This document shows, piece by piece, positions 52,788 to 62,459 of a stretch of DNA of 64,000 nt. The DNA lies in NCBI RefSeq assembly GCF_900637845.1, contig NZ_LR134439.1:1364001-1428000 (forward strand), read 5' to 3'. The notes under the pieces are model-generated. The model did not search any database. It worked only from the letters and a program-made list of their open reading frames with translations, and had not been told where the DNA came from. The translations under genes and the position numbers were made by a program. The first letter of the stretch is position 1, and every line of letters starts with the position of its first letter. This DNA comes from Erysipelothrix rhusiopathiae (GTDB lineage Bacteria; Bacillota_I; Bacilli_A; Erysipelotrichales; Erysipelotrichaceae).

Positions 52788-54950
52788 ATGCGGAAATTGG
52801 GTTCGATTTTCACAATTTTGACGGCATTGCTTTTGTTTAGTATTACTTTTACACAGTTTGATCGCGGTTATAAAGCAAGTCAAAGAACGCTCTATAAACA
52901 AGAACAACTTAACCAATCAATCCAAACGGTAACGATGAGTTTGAGTATGGAACGGTTTCAAGGAGATCAAGCATCGTTTCTTAAGGCGCTTATAACGTTC
53001 TTACAAAATCACGATTACGACGCCTTGGTTAACATTCAAGATCGTTATACCAATAATTTCTATGTTTATACTGATCAAAGTGTGGCATGGAATCATTTAA
53101 AACTAAGTAGAGGACTTGATGATCTTAATTTTAAATCACAAGAAGAATATCGATTTATTTCAAACAGTACGCTTCAAAGCGAGGCGTATGCATACGTACT
53201 ACCGTTTAATCGAAATGATAAACCACCTAAAAGTGATTCATACAATCCAGAGATAAACTATTATCCGCTTCACTTTTTGAATAAGACAGAAAATAAGACC
53301 GAAAACTTAATTGTCGGACTGGAAGTATTTGTGCAACCGGAAATGGTAACTCAATTTAAAACTGATTACTACAATGAATTTTTGCTTCCATATTTTCCCT
53401 GTTCAGATGTCAGTGCGAATGCTTATTGTGGCATGCTTATTACAACTGATAATACAGGAGTACAAATTCTTGATCAACTCATGCAGCTGAATGCTTTTAC
53501 AAATCCACTTGAGTTTCCTAACTCATTATTAATCCTAACGATTGGTACCTTATTCACCATTCTTATGATGATTAACATGGAACAAAATCGTGAAATTACC
53601 ATTCGTCACCTTCATGGGAATCGGTCGCTTCTTATTTTTAAGCGAATTTTTATGAAACCCGTGATGGCTTATATTGGTTTGTTTATGGGAACACTGATTG
53701 GACTAAGTATTTATAACGTGGGATTTATGAATACTGTTTCTTTACGGTATTTCCAGAATTTAGCTATTCTCACCGCAATTTATATCGGGTTTGTCATCAT
53801 TACAACCATTTTGTTTTTCATATTTCAAACCGTTACCGTAAAAAGTATATTTTTAAAGAAACGCACAAAATCTAAAATTATGCAGATTGTCATTCCGAGT
53901 TTTAAAATCGTTGCGGTCGTCATCTTACTCATTCCGTTGGTTGGAATCTATGATACATATCAAAACATTCGTCGTTATCAAAGCGTTGTTTCTAGAAAAC
54001 CTGAATTGCAATCAGGAATGATGATCAATTCAATTAATTATGGTTACGATACGACTTCGGTTGAAACAGATTTGTTTAATGTGAAAGTTTTTGAATTGGT
54101 GGAACGCTATGGCTTATCATATATCAACAATGAAGCAATGGTAGATCGTCATGATGACCTTGGATATATCATTACAAATCGAAATGCGTTAACGCATGAA
54201 TCCATCATGACCCGTGATGGTCATGAACTTGATGTAAGCAGACTGGAAGCGAACACATTGCTTGTACCTGAAGGCAGTGATGATATGGCCGTTCCACACT
54301 TTAAAGTGGATACCATTCCGGTTCGAAAAACGCCTACTGTCGCAGCCATAAGTTACAATAACACTCAAAAAAGCATCCGTGATAATGCGCCCATTCTAAT
54401 TGTGGTTACACCCGACTCAATGTTTGTGGAATGGATTGGGGATGGTTCTGTATTTACTTCTAAATCCAATCAAGCATCGTTTGACGCGATGATTGAAGCA
54501 ATTTCAATGTGGAGTGATATGCCAGAAGTTACAAAATTGGAAGATGCGTATGAAACTACGATGACCCTGTATCAACATCAACAGTTTAAATTTTATGCAA
54601 TGTTTGGTGCAACCGTGTCATTGATGATCTTATTTTCAACGTTAATATTTGAAATGTTTATTGATTTAAAAGGTATGGAAGTATCCGTACAGTATTTACA
54701 GGGGAAATATCGTTTAAAGCGCTATGGTAAGCTTGTGCTATGGAACATGATGTCATTAGTGCTTGGGTATGGTTTCACGCTTATTCATCGTAGTATTACG
54801 GCTACAGAAGTGAATCCTGCAATTTCATTGTATAGCCTCAGCGTATTATCACTTGTAGTGCTTATTACAGATTTAATGTGGATGATATATCAGATTCGAA
54901 AATTTGAAAAAGAAGTTATGTTGTATTTATTGAAAGGAGATTTAGGATGA
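52788..54950 (+). CDS. DUF1430-type ABC permease, second pair
   Basis: 720 residues with the same plan as the permease at 24146. One membrane helix lies near 7-24 and a 210-residue outside domain follows, with a close Cys pair (YFPCSDVSANAYCGM). Three to four helices come near 250-380, then a second outside domain and three helices to the end. The FtsX-like junction reads EQNREITIRHLHGNRSLLIFKRIF. AAGGGGGG is the ribosome site. It is coupled to its ATPase by an ATGA overlap. No secreted-protein gene lies next to it. Confidence 0.82.
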   Translation: MRKLGSIFTILTALLLFSITFTQFDRGYKASQRTLYKQEQLNQSIQTVTMSLSMERFQGDQASFLKALITFLQNHDYDALVNIQDRYTNNFYVYTDQSVAWNHLKLSRGLDDLNFKSQEEYRFISNSTLQSEAYAYVLPFNRNDKPPKSDSYNPEINYYPLHFLNKTENKTENLIVGLEVFVQPEMVTQFKTDYYNEFLLPYFPCSDVSANAYCGMLITTDNTGVQILDQLMQLNAFTNPLEFPNSLLILTIGTLFTILMMINMEQNREITIRHLHGNRSLLIFKRIFMKPVMAYIGLFMGTLIGLSIYNVGFMNTVSLRYFQNLAILTAIYIGFVIITTILFFIFQTVTVKSIFLKKRTKSKIMQIVIPSFKIVAVVILLIPLVGIYDTYQNIRRYQSVVSRKPELQSGMMINSINYGYDTTSVETDLFNVKVFELVERYGLSYINNEAMVDRHDDLGYIITNRNALTHESIMTRDGHELDVSRLEANTLLVPEGSDDMAVPHFKVDTIPVRKTPTVAAISYNNTQKSIRDNAPILIVVTPDSMFVEWIGDGSVFTSKSNQASFDAMIEAISMWSDMPEVTKLEDAYETTMTLYQHQQFKFYAMFGATVSLMILFSTLIFEMFIDLKGMEVSVQYLQGKYRLKRYGKLVLWNMMSLVLGYGFTLIHRSITATEVNPAISLYSLSVLSLVVLITDLMWMIYQIRKFEKEVMLYLLKGDLG

Positions 54951-55570
54951 TTCAAATCGATAAAATTACGAAAACTTTTGGAAACCGTGTGATTCTCAAA
55001 GATTATTCTCTTGAGATTCATCAAAACAGTTTTACCGTTATTGCGGGACCCTCAGGTTCTGGAAAAAGCACACTTTTAAATATTATGGGACTTTTGGATG
55101 TACCCGATTCGGGTAATGTAACCCTTCTAGATCAACGAAATCTTAAACCATTCTCACGAAGTGCTTCCACGATGTTACGGAAACACATCGGTTACTTATT
55201 TCAAAATTTCGCACTGGTTCCTGAGAAAACCGTTGAATACAATTTGAAAATAGCAATGGAAGGGTATAAACATTCTAAAGACGCTATGATTGATGCATTA
55301 AAACAAGTAGGACTTCCCAATATTCTTGATCAATATGTTTACCAATGTTCTGGTGGTGAACAACAACGAATTGCGATAGCACGCTTATTGCTTAAACCTT
55401 GCGATTTGATTCTTGCAGATGAACCCACGGGAAGTTTGGATGAGGCAAATAAATATCTAATATTTGACCTGTTAAAAACATTACAAAAACTCGGGAAAAC
55501 CTTAGTGATTGTTACACATGATCCTGATTTGATTGCGCAAGCAGACAATGTCATTTACTTAGAAACTTAA
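54947..55570 (+). CDS. ABC ATPase of the lactococcin-972 export group, second pair
   Basis: 207 residues. Walker A is VIAGPSGSGKSTLLN (32-46), the Q-loop is in IGYLFQNFALV, the signature is CSGGEQQRIAIAR (Cys in place of the usual Leu/Tyr at the first position), Walker B is LILADEPTGSLD and the H-loop is IVTHDPDLIAQ. It is similar along its length to the ATPase at 26306. It overlaps the permease gene by four bases. Confidence 0.9.
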   Translation: MIQIDKITKTFGNRVILKDYSLEIHQNSFTVIAGPSGSGKSTLLNIMGLLDVPDSGNVTLLDQRNLKPFSRSASTMLRKHIGYLFQNFALVPEKTVEYNLKIAMEGYKHSKDAMIDALKQVGLPNILDQYVYQCSGGEQQRIAIARLLLKPCDLILADEPTGSLDEANKYLIFDLLKTLQKLGKTLVIVTHDPDLIAQADNVIYLET

Positions 55571-55629
55571 AGTAGACGACGCCAACTGTCGCTTATTCAC
55601 GCTATACTTACAGTAAGGAGGTGGTTTGT

Positions 55630-57018
55630 ATGAATATGGTCTTTGATTATGATAAAGAACCTTCACGGGATATATTATGCATTGATTGTAAGAGTTTTTA
55701 TGCATCATGCGAAGCCGTTGCTCGGGGTTTAAATCCATTAAAAACAAAGTTAGTTGTGATGAGTTACCCCAGTGATAGTGTACGTGAACGAGGAAGTGGT
55801 TTGATTCTTGCCTCAAGTCCTATGGCTAAGAAAGCATTTGGAATCAGCAATGTAAGTCGCGCACGTGATTTACCGTTTCCATATCCCGAAGATCTCGTGA
55901 TTGCTCCACCTAGGATGAATCTGTATATGACCGTTCATCGTCAAATCAATGAAATTTTTAGATGTTATGTTGATGATCAAAATGTTGCTACTTATTCTGT
56001 AGATGAAACATTTCTAGATGTGACAGATTCGTTATCCTATTTTAACTGCAAAACTGCTTATGAACTTGCAAAAATCATTCAAACCCATGTTTACAAGGAT
56101 ACTGGAATTTATACGACAGTGGGTATTGGTGACAATCCTTTACTTGCGAAGCTGGCTTTAGACAACGAAGCCAAGCATACTCGTGATATGAAAGCAGAAT
56201 GGCGTTATGAAGATGTTGCATCGAAACTTTGGAAGATTGAAACGATTACAGATTTTTGGGGAATCGGAAGTCGTACGGCACTTCGACTTAAACGTATGGG
56301 AATCGATACAATCGAACAGCTCGCTCACGCAAACTATCATCACCTCAAAAAAGAAATGGGTGTGATTGGCATGCAACTGTATGCACACGCTTGGGGCATT
56401 GATCGTACCTTTCTTGGAGAACACTACATCCCAAAATCAAAATCGATTGGAAACTCACAAGTTTTAAACCGTGATTATACGAATAAACAAGAGATTATTG
56501 TTGTGATTCGCGAAATGGCTGACCAAGTGGCGACACGACTTCGTAAGGAAAACAAATACACAAAATGCATTGGCTTATGGATTGGTTATTCGCTAAGCTA
56601 TATTGATGAAACCGGTAAAACCGGATTCAGTAAACAAGTGAAAATCGAAGCAACCAGCAACAGTGCCCGAATTGCGGAAGCGCTACTTCAAATTTTTGAT
56701 CAGTATTACGACGTGCAAGTTGTACGAAATCTCGGTATTAATTGTACTCAACTGGAAAATCCTACCCAAGATCAATTAAGTCTTTTTGAACCTCTAGAAA
56801 TCAAAGATCGCGATCGAAAACTCGATCAGGTGGTTGATGATGTTCGTAGCAAATTTGGATTTACGAAACTTGTATACGCAAGCAGTTTGACACAAGGAGG
56901 GCGTGCCATTGCGAGAAGCTCCTTAGTAGGTGGGCATGCTGGAGGCATGGAAGGTATTGAAAGTCGAGGTAGTGAAGATGACACGGAAGCGGACAAGAAA
57001 AACATTTACAAATTATAA
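55630..57018 (+). CDS. Y-family DNA polymerase (UmuC/UvrX type)
   Basis: 462 residues; a translesion polymerase that copies damaged DNA with low fidelity. The palm has the catalytic Asp in ILCIDCKSFYASCEA and the Asp-Glu pair in YSVDETFLDVT. The thumb contains helix-hairpin-helix elements (FWGIGSRTALRLKRMGIDTIEQLA) and the little-finger domain follows. A C-terminal tail carries QLSLFEPLE, a likely beta-clamp-binding motif. The ATG at 55630 sits behind AAGGAGGTGG; the GTG at 55621 is part of that site. It overlaps the next gene by 41 bp, the arrangement seen for uvrX-yolD pairs in Bacillus. Confidence 0.92.
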   Translation: MNMVFDYDKEPSRDILCIDCKSFYASCEAVARGLNPLKTKLVVMSYPSDSVRERGSGLILASSPMAKKAFGISNVSRARDLPFPYPEDLVIAPPRMNLYMTVHRQINEIFRCYVDDQNVATYSVDETFLDVTDSLSYFNCKTAYELAKIIQTHVYKDTGIYTTVGIGDNPLLAKLALDNEAKHTRDMKAEWRYEDVASKLWKIETITDFWGIGSRTALRLKRMGIDTIEQLAHANYHHLKKEMGVIGMQLYAHAWGIDRTFLGEHYIPKSKSIGNSQVLNRDYTNKQEIIVVIREMADQVATRLRKENKYTKCIGLWIGYSLSYIDETGKTGFSKQVKIEATSNSARIAEALLQIFDQYYDVQVVRNLGINCTQLENPTQDQLSLFEPLEIKDRDRKLDQVVDDVRSKFGFTKLVYASSLTQGGRAIARSSLVGGHAGGMEGIESRGSEDDTEADKKNIYKL

Positions 57019-57349
57019 TGACTACCATGATCGTCGCTTCGGTTTAAAATGGGGAACGGCCTTTGCTTTATCAGAACTTACTAAAACAATCAATGAAGGC
57101 CAGGTTCAGGCAATGAAAAAAAATATTGAATTGCCACAAATGACCCAAGAGGAAATGGATTTGGTGCTTCAACATGCTTTTACGAAATCCTGTCGCATTA
57201 GTATCCAAGTAAACCTACGTGATGAAAACAATAATCTCATCGATACCATTACCGGTTCATTTACCGGCTACTCAGATCACATGTATCTTTATGTAGAAAA
57301 TAACGTGATTAGTTGGGATGTTATCCGAAATATTTCTTTAGAAACCTAA
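56978..57349 (+). CDS. YolD-like protein
   Basis: 123 residues of the YolD-like family, small proteins encoded with Y-family polymerases in Firmicutes and thought to work with them. The centre has the usual pattern FALSELTKTINEGQVQAMKKNIELPQMTQEE, followed by a small beta barrel (ISIQVNLRDENNNLIDTITGSFTGYSDHMYLYVE). The start at 56978 lies inside the polymerase gene and has only a weak GAGG site, so translation is coupled. Confidence 0.8.
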   Translation: MTRKRTRKTFTNYNDYHDRRFGLKWGTAFALSELTKTINEGQVQAMKKNIELPQMTQEEMDLVLQHAFTKSCRISIQVNLRDENNNLIDTITGSFTGYSDHMYLYVENNVISWDVIRNISLET

Positions 57350-57540
57350 GTGAATATAGATATATGATGATTAAAAGTACATCTTAACGGCACTATATCC
57401 GTTTGAATCGTATTGTGACAGTTATGTCAACTATTTCTTACACATATTATACAGTATGTGATTTTATGAGATGATACTAGGCTATAGAGACGAGACTCTT
57501 TAAGATTAAAACGTTGATGTTTCTATAGTGGGAGGCTGTA
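57350..57540. other. Gene-free stretch after the polymerase pair
   Basis: I see no gene or clear terminator here. A possible promoter for the following decayed gene (TTGTGACAG region and TATACAGTATG) lies near 57411-57460. Confidence 0.35.
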
Positions 57541-58060
57541 ATGAAGCGATTTTTAGTAGTATCGTATTAAGTATTATGATGGTGATTGCATTCAGTAATC
57601 CATTCGTTTATGCGGACGATCTGACAAACACTTGAGAACTTGATCAAGTACTTCAAAACTATAATATTTTTTAGTTTTGGTATCACATCATAGCACCCAT
57701 GTCGGATATTTATAGTCATGTAGGACACTTCGCAGGTTCTGTAATTACCAATAATTTTTGGAGTAAATCAGAAGCGCATTTTTATCCCTCTAAAAGGCCA
57801 ATAATACCTGTTACACCAATCGACGCGGATGTCCCAGTCGTTCCAGAAGATCTAGTGGATTTAAGTATTCCATAAAAACCAGAAGATCCTGTATATGCGA
57901 TTGTTTCTAAAAAACTGTAGTACCAAAAGTAAGCCAAGAAGACAAACACAAAAAGTCGAAGGACATCTTACACAATACCGGTAAATCAAGAAACCTCGGT
58001 GGATACATTCTTATAGGTGCTGGAATTTATTTTCATAGAAAAAATCGAAATAATTTGTGA
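57541..58060 (+). pseudogene. Decayed LPXTG surface protein
   Basis: The remains of a complete short surface gene in several frames. Its start is MKRFLVV followed by a frameshift and SIMMVIAFSNPFVYADDLTNT (signal peptide). The middle contains a Pro-rich stalk (TPIDADVPVVPEDLVDLSIP, stop, KPEDPVYAIVSKK). The end has a degenerate sorting signal LHNTG, a hydrophobic helix (GGYILIGAGIYFH) and RKNRNNL. At least three frameshifts or stops inactivate it. Confidence 0.8.
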
Positions 58061-58084
58061 TCAATTGTTTTATAGATAAATTAA

Positions 58085-58117
58085 GAAAAAAACACACAAT
58101 ATCGTGTGTCTTTTTTT
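58085..58117. terminator. Bidirectional terminator
   Basis: ACACAC and GTGTGT around a six-base loop with A tract left and T tract right; it sits between the decayed gene and the convergent hexosaminidase gene. Confidence 0.85.
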
Positions 58118-58131
58118 CATGAACGAACTAA

Positions 58132-59913
58132 TTAGGATTTTCTTTTTAATACAAGTGCGCCACCGAATAACATGAGGCTACCCAAAATTTTATTGGTTAA
58201 ATCGTACTGGATTCCTGTAATAGGAAGTGTTGTTTCTTTTGGTTTCATAGTTTGTGTCGTCGAAGTTATCTGTGTGGTAGGTGTTTTAGACATCGTTGTG
58301 GGTTTGTTTTCTGTTTTGGTGTCTAAGATTGTTGTGTCATCTTCTTTAGGGTTTGGTACATTTGGCTCATCGTTTTTGAATATGAGCGCTTTAAGTGCAT
58401 TTTCTAGAGTTTCAGTCCACTCATCCACGTCACTTTGATGTGTGATTTTACGATTATTTTCGATAAGTGCTAATGCATCAGTAATAACTTCATAGTTTTC
58501 GTAGTCATCAGCATTTAATTTCGTAACACGTTCTTTGAGGACCTCTAGTTTTGAATAATCTGCCATCTTTAGTTCAAGATTTTTAATCGCATCTTCGAGT
58601 TGTGAATTAATTGCATCAACTTTATTCTGCTCAGGGATTCGGTATGAACGTACAATTGATGCAACAAGGTTTTGAAGCTTCATTACCGACTCATCAGAAT
58701 AAAGATCAAGATTTTTAGGGATTGCTGTTAGAGTGTGATCGAGTACTGAATAATCTGCAGGTTTCACTAATTTATCTGCATGACGCGTAGCAAACGCATC
58801 CATGAGTTCGATAATATGATTCATACCGTGATCTTGTGATGGATCATCCGCCCAAATCGCTTGCATGCTTCCAATCGATGGAATTTTACTGCCCCCAGCT
58901 AAGTCGTTAAAATCGTTGGTTTGTGTTCGCTTCAGAGCATCTTTAAGGTTGTAACCATCTTTATCGATTCGACCTAATACCCAGTACCATCCATCATTTG
59001 TATTAAGAATTGGATGTCCTTTTGATGCAAAGTAGTCTGGTTTCGCGACATTAAATCCCCACCAACCTGAAGTCCAATATGAAATAATAATATCTTTATC
59101 AAAAGTTCCGAATTGATCTTTACTATTGTAGTAGATACCATCGTTAAAACTCATGGGTTTCATACCTGCATCTTTAATGATTTGAGCTAAAGTATTTGAG
59201 TATGCAATAAAATCTCCATAAAGTCCATTTTTTTGCAGTTCACCCCAACCAGGTGATGTGAATACATCATTTGCATATTCATCAGCACCAAAGTTGAAAA
59301 TTGAGGATGCACCCGCATTTCCAAAGTAGTCAACATATTTCTTAGTTAATGCTTGAACAAAAGCGATTGCTTCTTTATTTTCAATATTAACTGTACGTTC
59401 TGAAGTTTTGTTATTGTTTTGGTAACGGACATTGCTTAGTCCAAGTTCTTCCATAGCTACAAGGATTGCGTCCATGTGGCCGGGGCTGTTAATGACTGGA
59501 ATAATGTCAATTCCGATTGCTTTCGCGTGATTTAGAATGCGTGTCATTTCTGCTTCAGTTAAAACATCACCATTTGGATCATTATAATAACTCTTATTAC
59601 CAACTGTGATGGCTTTCTTAAGTGCATCGCTTTCAAATGTTTTCCCCTGTACATTCATGGACATATCGTCCAAAACAAAGCGTAAGCCATCATTTCCAAG
59701 AAGTATTTGTACCCCAGTATAGCCATTTTGATGTGCTTGATCAATAATGGTCATTAATTGTTCTTCAGAGAAGTATTTTCGACCTGCGTCAATCGAAAGA
59801 ATGCTTAAAGGGACTTCGGCGGGTTCGTCCGCATAAATCTTATTACCAAAACCTGTGAATGCTAATCCAAAACTTAAAGCTAAGATTACGAATTGTTTCT
59901 TCAAGTGTTTCAT
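58132..59913 (-). CDS. Cell-wall-anchored beta-N-acetylhexosaminidase (GH20)
   Basis: 593 residues. The signal peptide is about 1-28 (FVILALSFGLAFTGFGNKIYA) and a GH20 TIM barrel covers 35-385. The catalytic Asp-Glu pair is 211-212 in FNFGADEYAND; the substrate-site HMDAIL and ISYWTSGWWG are also present. A helical region to 510 with FIVAR-like units precedes a Thr/Pro-rich stalk and the sorting signal LPITG. It removes terminal N-acetylhexosamines from host glycans at the cell surface. The ATG at 59913 has AAGGAGGAAAC; a GTG 30 bases upstream in the same frame also has a good site, so a longer form is possible. A leader terminator precedes the gene. Confidence 0.92.
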   Translation of the reverse strand: MKHLKKQFVILALSFGLAFTGFGNKIYADEPAEVPLSILSIDAGRKYFSEEQLMTIIDQAHQNGYTGVQILLGNDGLRFVLDDMSMNVQGKTFESDALKKAITVGNKSYYNDPNGDVLTEAEMTRILNHAKAIGIDIIPVINSPGHMDAILVAMEELGLSNVRYQNNNKTSERTVNIENKEAIAFVQALTKKYVDYFGNAGASSIFNFGADEYANDVFTSPGWGELQKNGLYGDFIAYSNTLAQIIKDAGMKPMSFNDGIYYNSKDQFGTFDKDIIISYWTSGWWGFNVAKPDYFASKGHPILNTNDGWYWVLGRIDKDGYNLKDALKRTQTNDFNDLAGGSKIPSIGSMQAIWADDPSQDHGMNHIIELMDAFATRHADKLVKPADYSVLDHTLTAIPKNLDLYSDESVMKLQNLVASIVRSYRIPEQNKVDAINSQLEDAIKNLELKMADYSKLEVLKERVTKLNADDYENYEVITDALALIENNRKITHQSDVDEWTETLENALKALIFKNDEPNVPNPKEDDTTILDTKTENKPTTMSKTPTTQITSTTQTMKPKETTLPITGIQYDLTNKILGSLMLFGGALVLKRKS

Positions 59914-59962
59914 TGTTTCCTCCTTATGGTTGATGTTCACGGTAACGTTTTCCTCCTTCCAT

Positions 59963-60012
59963 AAAAAAAGACAGGACAATTACAAAAACGACGTTTTGTA
60001 ATCACCCTGCCT
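59963..60012 (-). terminator. Leader terminator (possible attenuator) of the hexosaminidase gene
   Basis: On the minus strand AGGCAGG..ATTACAAAAC pairs with GTTTTTGTAAT..CCTGTCT, a stem of about 20 pairs with small internal mismatches, followed by seven T residues. It lies between the promoter at 60051-60079 and the gene start at 59913. Transcripts from that promoter should therefore end after about 80 nt unless the terminator is opened. Confidence 0.8.
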
Positions 60013-60050
60013 AATTAAATAGTAACATGTGAACATTCATTTACATTATC

Positions 60051-60079
60051 AAAATACATGAGAAAAAGTGCCTTGTCAA
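60051..60079 (-). promoter_or_regulatory. Promoter of the hexosaminidase leader
   Basis: Minus strand: TTGACA, 17 bases, TATTTT. The expected start is near 60044. The 60080-60313 region beyond it shows no gene. Confidence 0.75.
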
Positions 60080-60313
60080 GCATTTCTCGTTAAAAATGAT
60101 ACCGGTATCATTAATAACACAATGCATTTCATTAAAAGTATAGATTAACGTTAGAATGTACTCACAAATCTTAAGAAATCTTAATAGAGCCCTTAAAGCA
60201 GCTCAAAACGAAAAAATATCTTTACATGACCGAGATTTTATTTTATTTTTAATTCAGAAACATATCAAAAAAACAACATTATATTTCAAAATAGAACAAA
60301 GGGGATGGAAGGC

Positions 60314-62242
60314 ATGACACATAAATCAAAATACATATCACGATTTTTAAAGTTTATGATATGTTCTTGTATTAGTTTTACGGTTTTAATGAGTAAGACA
60401 ACACTTATTAATGCTCAAGAACTAAAACAAGCAGAACAAGATTTGAAATACTACTCTGAATTGACACCAGAACGAGCATTAGTAATGTTTAAAGCTTACT
60501 TATACTCATTTGATGGGATGACGGAAGAACGTGTTAATCGTTATATTAATCAGATTAAAAAACTTCCGGTAGAACAGCAAGCGGCCAAGATTGTGGAACT
60601 GAAAAAACCATTTGAAGAACGTAGAGTTCGAGAAAATCGTTTAAAAGCGATTGAGACGCTTACAGAGGAAATCCGTGGTAAGTTCTTTTTTATTCCAAGT
60701 AACGTTAAAGAAAACTATATCAGTTTAATTCAAAGTGCACCACTTGAAGAACTAGAGAAATATCGCGAGGAATTACAAGCACTTGATAAGAAGAATTCTT
60801 TAATGGCGGATGTGTTTTTAAAACTTCGTGAAGAACTTTTCAAAATGAAATTTTTATCTCAAAGTGAGAAAAATCACTATGATGATGAGATGGAATCTGC
60901 ATACAACGATAAAAATGAATACATGCTGCAAAGTGTTTTCAAACGAGCACAAGAAGCGAATGAAAAGGCACGTTTAAAAGCTCCTGAAACACTCCTTGGT
61001 AATGCGAAAGCGAATGCGAAAACCAAAATCGAACGTTTATACGCCATGATTGATGCAATGGATCACGATCTTAAACCGTTACCCGATACTGCATTCTATC
61101 AAGGGTATAAACCTTTTTGGAAACAATATCAATCAATGCGTATACCAAAAGAAGCAATGTTGAAGGAATTGGAAAAGCAAAAACGTGTTGAAGATGTTGA
61201 ATCATATATTTCACAAAAAGTAATGCAACACATGGACTATGTTTCGTTAGAGTATTCAGCACGAAAAGCTTTAAGCTTAGCAAAGCTTTATCCTAATGTT
61301 GCATCCGTTCAAAAACACCTTGCAGAAGATATATTCAAAACATGGCCTCAAGGTGATATTTCGGGTGTGTCTTTTGTATCCGATAGACGACTTCAACGCA
61401 TTGAACTCGCAATCCAGGAATATAAGAACCAAACTAAAAAACCGGATGAACCTGCAAAACCAGTTGTACATATAAAACCAGATGTGCCTGCAAAACCAGG
61501 TGCACCTGTTAAACCAGTAGCACCTGTTAAACCAGTAGCACCTGTTAAACCAGTAGCACCTGTTAAACCAGTAGCACCTGTTAAACCAGTAGCACCTGTC
61601 AAATCAGTATTACCAGAAAAACCAAAAGTTTTGATTAAAAACACATGGAAAAAAATCAATCAGAAGAATTACTACTTCAATCAAGACGGACTTCCACTAA
61701 CTGGATTTTTCAATGTAAATCAAAAACTTTATTATGCAACTGTAGAAGATGGGACGAAATTAGGTTGGCATAAGGTCAATAAAAAGTGGTACTTTACCGA
61801 ACAAGACGGTTTAGTCGTTATGGGTTGGAAAAAGATTAAGAATCAGTGGTATTACTTAGATAACAGTGGTGTTATGGCAACAGGTTGGAAAAAAGTATCG
61901 AATAAGTGGTATTACCTTGGGGAATCGGGTGCTATGGCATCGGGATGGAAAAAGATAAACAATAAGTGGTACTATCTTGAAAACTCAGGTGTGATGGCAA
62001 CAGGCTGGAAAAAAGTGAATCATAAGTGGTACTATCTTGAAAATTCAGGAGCGATGGCTACAGGATGGAAAAAAATTAATAATACGTGGTATTTTCTTGA
62101 ACCGTCAGGAATGATGGCAACGGGATGGAAGAAAGTTAACCAGCAATGGTATTACTTTAATGATTCAGGCGCTATGATAACAGGACGGCACAAAATACAG
62201 GGGAAATGGTACCGATTTAATGAGAATGGGGTCTGGTTATAA
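60314..62242 (+). CDS. Secreted GW-repeat (choline-binding-type) surface protein
   Basis: 642 residues. The signal peptide is about 1-32 ([24 protein letters not shown]). A charged helical region (35-370) has unknown function. A Pro-rich spacer of six APVKPV units (about 397-432) leads to about ten 20-residue repeats of the form [20 protein letters not shown]. These repeats bind phosphorylcholine or similar wall decorations and hold the protein on the surface, as in Erysipelothrix SpaA. No LPXTG is present. The ATG at 60314 is preferred to 60305, which touches the AAGGGGA site. The N-terminal domain is probably the functional part; I cannot assign it. Confidence 0.88.
   Translation: MTHKSKYISRFLKFMICSCISFTVLMSKTTLINAQELKQAEQDLKYYSELTPERALVMFKAYLYSFDGMTEERVNRYINQIKKLPVEQQAAKIVELKKPFEERRVRENRLKAIETLTEEIRGKFFFIPSNVKENYISLIQSAPLEELEKYREELQALDKKNSLMADVFLKLREELFKMKFLSQSEKNHYDDEMESAYNDKNEYMLQSVFKRAQEANEKARLKAPETLLGNAKANAKTKIERLYAMIDAMDHDLKPLPDTAFYQGYKPFWKQYQSMRIPKEAMLKELEKQKRVEDVESYISQKVMQHMDYVSLEYSARKALSLAKLYPNVASVQKHLAEDIFKTWPQGDISGVSFVSDRRLQRIELAIQEYKNQTKKPDEPAKPVVHIKPDVPAKPGAPVKPVAPVKPVAPVKPVAPVKPVAPVKPVAPVKSVLPEKPKVLIKNTWKKINQKNYYFNQDGLPLTGFFNVNQKLYYATVEDGTKLGWHKVNKKWYFTEQDGLVVMGWKKIKNQWYYLDNSGVMATGWKKVSNKWYYLGESGAMASGWKKINNKWYYLENSGVMATGWKKVNHKWYYLENSGAMATGWKKINNTWYFLEPSGMMATGWKKVNQQWYYFNDSGAMITGRHKIQGKWYRFNENGVWL
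61502..61609 (+). repeat. 18-bp tandem repeat encoding APVKPV
   Basis: Five exact units of GCACCTGTTAAACCAGTA and a sixth with two changes. It lies within the Pro-rich spacer and stays in frame. It is a likely variable-number tandem repeat that sets spacer length. Confidence 0.95.
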
Positions 62243-62251
62243 TCGACAAAC

Positions 62252-62279
62252 AAAAACACTTCGTTTTGGAGTGTTTTTC
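62252..62279 (+). terminator. Terminator of the GW-repeat gene
   Basis: AAAAACACT and AGTGTTTTT with a loop of about ten bases. Confidence 0.85.
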
Positions 62280-62459
62280 TTTGTTGATTGACAAATGTAT
62301 CATGAAAATGTAATACAGATAAATTAGAGAAGCTGAGTATGAATTTAACACAATGATATACTTATACACTTTATATGTATTGAAAAAAAAGACGAAAAAT
62401 GGGACAATAAGTCACAAAGGCTCTATTAAAAAGAGTAAGATATTAAGCGAGGAAGAATC

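Noticed and set aside
55571-55629. LexA box before the Y-family polymerase
   Set aside because: No CGAAC-type palindrome is visible. Regulation by SOS remains possible but is not supported by the sequence.
61393-61659. Minus-strand ORF with collagen-like TGATGL repeats
   Set aside because: It is the antisense reading of the APVKPV spacer of the GW-repeat gene, with no ribosome site or start context.
61502-62240. Possible CRISPR array from regular repeats
   Set aside because: The 18-bp units are contiguous without spacers and the longer units are codons of the 20-residue GW repeats. No cas gene is present.
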